Shown here piece by piece: positions 60,655 to 64,000 of a stretch of DNA of 64,000 nucleotides. The stretch covers positions 5,332,001 through 5,396,000 of the forward strand of contig NC_013720.1 of the NCBI RefSeq assembly GCF_000025185.1, given 5' to 3'. How positions within the stretch are numbered: position 1 is the stretch's first letter; every line of letters begins with the position of its first letter. This stretch comes from Pirellula staleyi DSM 6068. Its GTDB lineage: Bacteria > Planctomycetota > Planctomycetia > Pirellulales > Pirellulaceae. A model generated the notes under the pieces. It saw only the letters and a program-made list of their open reading frames with translations. It ran no database searches and was not told the origin of the DNA. The position numbers and the translations under genes were made by a program.

Positions 60655-61779
60655 ATGAATCGCCGCTCAACATTTTCGCGCCGCATGTTCATTGCGACCT
60701 CGGCAGCCACCGCACTCGTCGCTCGGTTTTCGTCCCTCGCACTGGCCGACGATGCTGCTTCGTATGAAGCGGTCACGGGTAAGGCGATTGAATGGCTCGG
60801 GAGTCGTCAGGCCGACGATGGTTCGTTCAGCTCGCAAATCGGGAGTGGTCCTACCGCGATGGTGATCACGGCGCTGCTGCGACAAGGTCGCACGCCAGCC
60901 GACCCTGTGGTTGCAAAGGGGCTGAAGTATTTGGAAGGGACCGTGCAAACGACTGGTGGCATTCACGGCGCGAAGAGCCGCCTGCCTAACTATGAAACCT
61001 GCGTTGCGGTGGTTTGCTTTCAAGAGGCCAATGGCGATGGCAAGTACACCGAGATCATCAAAAAGGCCGATGCGTGGCTGCGTGGCAATCAGATTGATGG
61101 TGGTGACGCGAAGAAGCCGGAAGATTTCGACTACGGTGGAGCAGGTTACGGTGGACCTTCGCGTCCCGATTTGTCGAACACTTCGTACTTGCTCGACGCG
61201 CTGAAAGCAGCGGGCGCTGGCCCCGATGATGAAGCAGTTCAGAAAGCACTGATCTTTGTATCGCGTTGCCAGAACCTCGAATCTCCCGCGAACACCACGC
61301 CTTTTGCAAACAAAGTGAACGACGGTGGCTTCTACTACACGCCTGTGCTCTCGCAGCAAGATGCGACACGCGAATCGGATGCCAATGGTGGTTTGCGAAG
61401 CTATGGCTCGATGACCTATCACGGCCTAAAAAGCATGATTTATGCAGGGCTCACGAAAGAGGATCAGCGCGTGAAGGCGGCGCTCACCTGGGTGCAGAAG
61501 CACTACGATCTGACGAGCAACCCGGGCATGGGTGATGCCGGGCTATATTACTACTATCACACGTTCGCCAAAGCGCTAGCCACTTCGGGACTCGACGAAG
61601 TGGAAGATGCTGCGGGCAAAAAGCACAACTGGCGTGCCGATTTGGTGGCCGAACTTGCCAAGAAGCAAGAATCGAACGGCTCGTGGGTGAACAAGAACAA
61701 TCGCTGGATGGAAGGAGACGCCGTTCTCTGCACCGCGTTTGTGCTCCTCGCCTTGTCCTACGCCAAGCCCAAAGCTTAA
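60655..61779 (+). CDS. TAT-exported prenyltransferase/squalene-oxidase-like repeat protein
   Basis: This protein of about 374 residues has a twin-arginine signal (TFSRRMFIATSAATALVA, cleavage near ALADD) and alpha/alpha-barrel repeats of the squalene-cyclase type (AIEWLGSRQADDGSFSS, ADAWLRGNQIDGGD, VAELAKKQESNGSWVN). It lacks the DxDD motif of squalene-hopene cyclases, so it is unlikely to be a cyclase. ATG 60655 is chosen with AAGG upstream; the frame open to 60523 is not supported. A strong terminator follows at 61832. Similar exported proteins are common in planctomycetes with no assigned function. Confidence 0.85.
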   Translation: MNRRSTFSRRMFIATSAATALVARFSSLALADDAASYEAVTGKAIEWLGSRQADDGSFSSQIGSGPTAMVITALLRQGRTPADPVVAKGLKYLEGTVQTTGGIHGAKSRLPNYETCVAVVCFQEANGDGKYTEIIKKADAWLRGNQIDGGDAKKPEDFDYGGAGYGGPSRPDLSNTSYLLDALKAAGAGPDDEAVQKALIFVSRCQNLESPANTTPFANKVNDGGFYYTPVLSQQDATRESDANGGLRSYGSMTYHGLKSMIYAGLTKEDQRVKAALTWVQKHYDLTSNPGMGDAGLYYYYHTFAKALATSGLDEVEDAAGKKHNWRADLVAELAKKQESNGSWVNKNNRWMEGDAVLCTAFVLLALSYAKPKA

Positions 61780-61831
61780 CGCTTAGCAAGCCATGCACGA
61801 TCGAGCGTCAATCGCTCGGATCCATCCCCAG

Positions 61832-61866
61832 AACGCCTCGAAAACAGGCTTTTTCGAGGCGTTTTT
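61832..61866 (+). terminator. Strong intrinsic terminator after the cyclase-like gene
   Basis: AACGCCTCGAAAA/TTTTCGAGGCGTT forms a 13-bp stem with a 6-nt loop followed by a T run. It lies between convergent genes. The A/T end of the stem may also let it work on the other strand for the sulfatase that ends at 61889. Confidence 0.88.
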
Positions 61867-61888
61867 GCTTTCTTGAAGTGAATGGGCG

Positions 61889-63316
61889 CTACTTGGCAGC
61901 AGCCCGCAGTTCTTCAAACTTTTTGCGATACGTGGTCGCTATCTCTTGATGCTTCGCGCTGGCGATCAAGTTGGTCTGTTCCTGAGGATCAGCCGACAGA
62001 TCGTAAAGTTCCTCATAGTCCCATTCGGGCCAAAGTGTGTACTTGAACTTCCGATCAACGAGGGCCTGCGAACTGGGAATCCGATTTTTATTCGAGACCG
62101 TTCCATGCTCGTAGAAAAACGCTTGTCGCCACTGCTGCACCGCTGTGCGCCGCGCGGCATAAAGATCTGCGAGATCGCGCCCTTGCATGGTCGCGGGTGC
62201 TGGGATGCCTGCGGCTGCCAGAATGGTGGGAGCCAAATCGACATTCAGTGCGAACTCGTCGTTGGTCACCGGCACCGTGGTCTTCGTGCGGGGATCGCGG
62301 ATTAGTAGCGGAACCCGAATGCTCTCTTCGTAGGGATACCATTTGTCGGCGAGCATCCGTTCGCCATGAAAGTAGCCATTATCGGTGGTGAAGATCACGA
62401 GCGTGTTGTCGAGCAAGTTTTGCTGGCGCAATTGCTCGATCACTTTGCCACACACCGCGTCGACTTCGGTCGCCATGCGATAGTAGTTCTTCATCATCGT
62501 TTGATACTTCTCGGGAGTATCAAATCGCCAGTTAAATCGAACGCGACCTTCGTTGGCAGATGCCTGGAGGAAGGGGGGCAAATTGGCAAGCGCCTTCTCG
62601 GTCATCAGTTCCGGAATTGGAATCGAGACCTCTTCGTACAGCTTCATGCTCTCGGGCTGAGGCTGAAATTGATCGGGATGTCCATCCTCAGCATGCGTCG
62701 CGAAGAAGGCGAGCGTCAGGCAAAAGGGTTTGTCTTTCGGACGTTTCTCGAGAAACTCGAGTGCATCGAGTTCGTTCTGCTTCGTCACATGCACCGGTTC
62801 GCCACCCGGTTTTTTCAGCCAATGACGACCACTGTAGGAACGGCCGAAATCGTAGTTTTCTTCGGGAAATTTGCCGTTATGCCACTTCCCGATATGCCCC
62901 ACGTGATAGCCCCCCGCGCGGAGCAAACCGGGATAGGTTTCGCTCCAAGGGGTGGTGAACATTCCAAAGCCCTGGTTGCCGTGACGCGACATCCACTGCC
63001 CGGTGTAGAGTGTCGCGCGGCTGACACCGCAAATCGATGTGGTGACGCGGGCATTGGTGAACCGCACCCCCTCGCGCGCGAGGGCATCGAGCGATGGTGT
63101 CTTGACGATCGGATTTCCGGCACAGCCGAGCGTGTCGAAGCGCCAATCGTCGGCGTAGAGCACAAGAATGTTCATCGGTTTTGTCGACGATGGAGTCGCT
63201 GTCACATCGACCGACGTTTCATCAGCCGCTGCTATAATGCCGACGAGCATGAGGGCCGCAAAACTGCTAACTAGTCCCATCGAGAAGCGAGTGCTGGGGA
63301 GGGGAGTCACTGGCAT
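61889..63316 (-). CDS. Sulfatase with atypical active-site signature (C-G-V-S-R)
   Basis: This 475-residue family S1 sulfatase has a signal peptide (about residues 13-31, [20 protein letters not shown]). The metal site is [20 protein letters not shown]. The maturation site reads C96-G-V-S-R100 followed by ATLYTGQW, with Val where the CxPxR consensus has Pro. Other motifs are intact: [10 protein letters not shown] and [17 protein letters not shown]. The ATG at 63316 has AGGAAAGG upstream. It is separate from the three-sulfatase cluster and is closer to iduronate- or choline-sulfatase-like branches. Substrate unknown. Confidence 0.92.
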   Translation of the reverse strand: MPVTPLPSTRFSMGLVSSFAALMLVGIIAAADETSVDVTATPSSTKPMNILVLYADDWRFDTLGCAGNPIVKTPSLDALAREGVRFTNARVTTSICGVSRATLYTGQWMSRHGNQGFGMFTTPWSETYPGLLRAGGYHVGHIGKWHNGKFPEENYDFGRSYSGRHWLKKPGGEPVHVTKQNELDALEFLEKRPKDKPFCLTLAFFATHAEDGHPDQFQPQPESMKLYEEVSIPIPELMTEKALANLPPFLQASANEGRVRFNWRFDTPEKYQTMMKNYYRMATEVDAVCGKVIEQLRQQNLLDNTLVIFTTDNGYFHGERMLADKWYPYEESIRVPLLIRDPRTKTTVPVTNDEFALNVDLAPTILAAAGIPAPATMQGRDLADLYAARRTAVQQWRQAFFYEHGTVSNKNRIPSSQALVDRKFKYTLWPEWDYEELYDLSADPQEQTNLIASAKHQEIATTYRKKFEELRAAAK

Positions 63317-63498
63317 TCCTTTCCTGAAAATCGAGCTTCGAACGTTGCTTGATGATAGCTGCTGGCAACGCAGGTTTCATCCGCGCGGTGTTAACTCGCC
63401 GAGTCAGCATCTCTTGACTCGCGCCGAACAATAGAAGTGCTATCCGATTTGCGCTCGAACCATTCGTCTACCGACACTTCGCTCGAAAGATTACCGCC

Positions 63499-63993
63499 GT
63501 GCCGAAAGTTCATCTGTTTGATCGCTCCGGAACCCTCGTAGGTCCAGTCGAGACCAATAAAGTGGTGAAATCCGACGAAGCGTGGCGCGCGCAGCTTTCG
63601 CCCGATCAATTTCGGGTCTTGCGCTGCCAAGGGACCGAGCGTCCTTTCTGCGGGGTGTTGCTCGACAACAAAAAATCGGGAGTTTACTGCTGTGCAGGCT
63701 GTCGACTCCCGCTCTTTTCGTCGCAATCGAAGTTTAATTCGGGAACGGGATGGCCGAGCTTTTTTGCTCCCATCGCGCCGGGCAATGTGGTGGAGCATGC
63801 CGATCATTCGCACGGGATGACACGTATCGAAATTGTGTGCGGACGTTGCGACGGCCACTTGGGGCATGTGTTTCCCGATGGTCCGCCCCCCACACGTTTG
63901 CGTTACTGCCTCAACAGCGAATCGCTCGATTTTGTTGACGACTCGGAGCTCACCTCACTGGCCGATCCCCTGGTGGAATCAGCCCAGCAGTAG
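63499..63993 (+). CDS. msrB: Peptide methionine-R-sulfoxide reductase
   Basis: MsrB reduces the R form of methionine sulfoxide in proteins. It is 164 residues with a GTG start at 63499. All family landmarks are present: zinc-binding CxxC pairs in YCCAGC and VCGRCDGHLGHVF, the substrate pocket SGTGWPSF, and the catalytic Cys in LRYCLNSESLDF. No MsrA fusion or signal peptide is seen, so it is cytoplasmic. It is divergent from the fourth sulfatase. Confidence 0.94.
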   Translation: MPKVHLFDRSGTLVGPVETNKVVKSDEAWRAQLSPDQFRVLRCQGTERPFCGVLLDNKKSGVYCCAGCRLPLFSSQSKFNSGTGWPSFFAPIAPGNVVEHADHSHGMTRIEIVCGRCDGHLGHVFPDGPPPTRLRYCLNSESLDFVDDSELTSLADPLVESAQQ

Positions 63994-64000
63994 GGGCGAA

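Overview
The window looks like chromosomal DNA of a Pirellula-like planctomycete. The evidence is four arylsulfatases of the planctomycete type, two giant extracellular beta-repeat/RTX proteins with the short N-terminal LExLExR-type signature common in planctomycete surface proteins, a TAT-exported Gfo/Idh/MocA dehydrogenase, a squalene-cyclase-like repeat protein, and moderately high GC with GTG/TTG starts. Species-level placement is inference. There are no rRNA, tRNA, CRISPR or transposase genes that I can see.

Layout. 1-8.5 kb: a nitrate-type ABC transporter (nrtB, nrtA; minus strand; the ATPase gene probably lies off the left edge), divergent from an alginate-export-type outer-membrane porin. 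An NtrC-shaped response regulator and a PilJ/P-box hybrid histidine kinase follow, with overlapping reading frames. 8.5-16.8 kb: a complete kdp operon on the minus strand in the order small membrane peptide, kdpF, kdpA, kdpB, kdpC, kdpD, kdpE. 17-22.6 kb: a small membrane protein and three sulfatases in tandem. 22.6-24.2 kb: a MoaD/ThiS-like ubiquitin-fold protein with a BNR beta-propeller gene. 24.7-29.6 kb: an RND efflux pump (membrane fusion protein plus pump). 30.1-35.9 kb: a nucleoside deaminase, a 16-bp tandem repeat, a translationally coupled MoxR / DUF58 / transglutaminase module, and a TerB-like protein.

36.2-56.8 kb is the most unusual region. Two divergently transcribed giant genes (3027 and 2976 codons) flank a PQQ-type beta-propeller gene. 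Their last 3175 bp form two large inverted-repeat arms, about 97% identical at protein level with no net indel. Homology drops sharply on the 5' side, and the 3' flanks have diverged except for two hairpins. The arms could recombine and invert the 14 kb between them, or undergo gene conversion.

57-64 kb: a Gfo/Idh/MocA oxidoreductase, a marR-DUF1398-VOC operon with a well-formed sigma70 promoter and palindromic operator candidates, a TAT-exported prenyltransferase/squalene-oxidase-like protein, a fourth sulfatase with an altered active-site signature, and a methionine-R-sulfoxide reductase.

Working together: the nitrate transporter, porin and two-component pair may form one nitrate-responsive unit (inference). 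Kdp is a self-contained high-affinity K+ uptake system with its own sensor. The sulfatases and giant adhesin/RTX proteins fit a surface-attached, sulfated-polysaccharide-degrading lifestyle.
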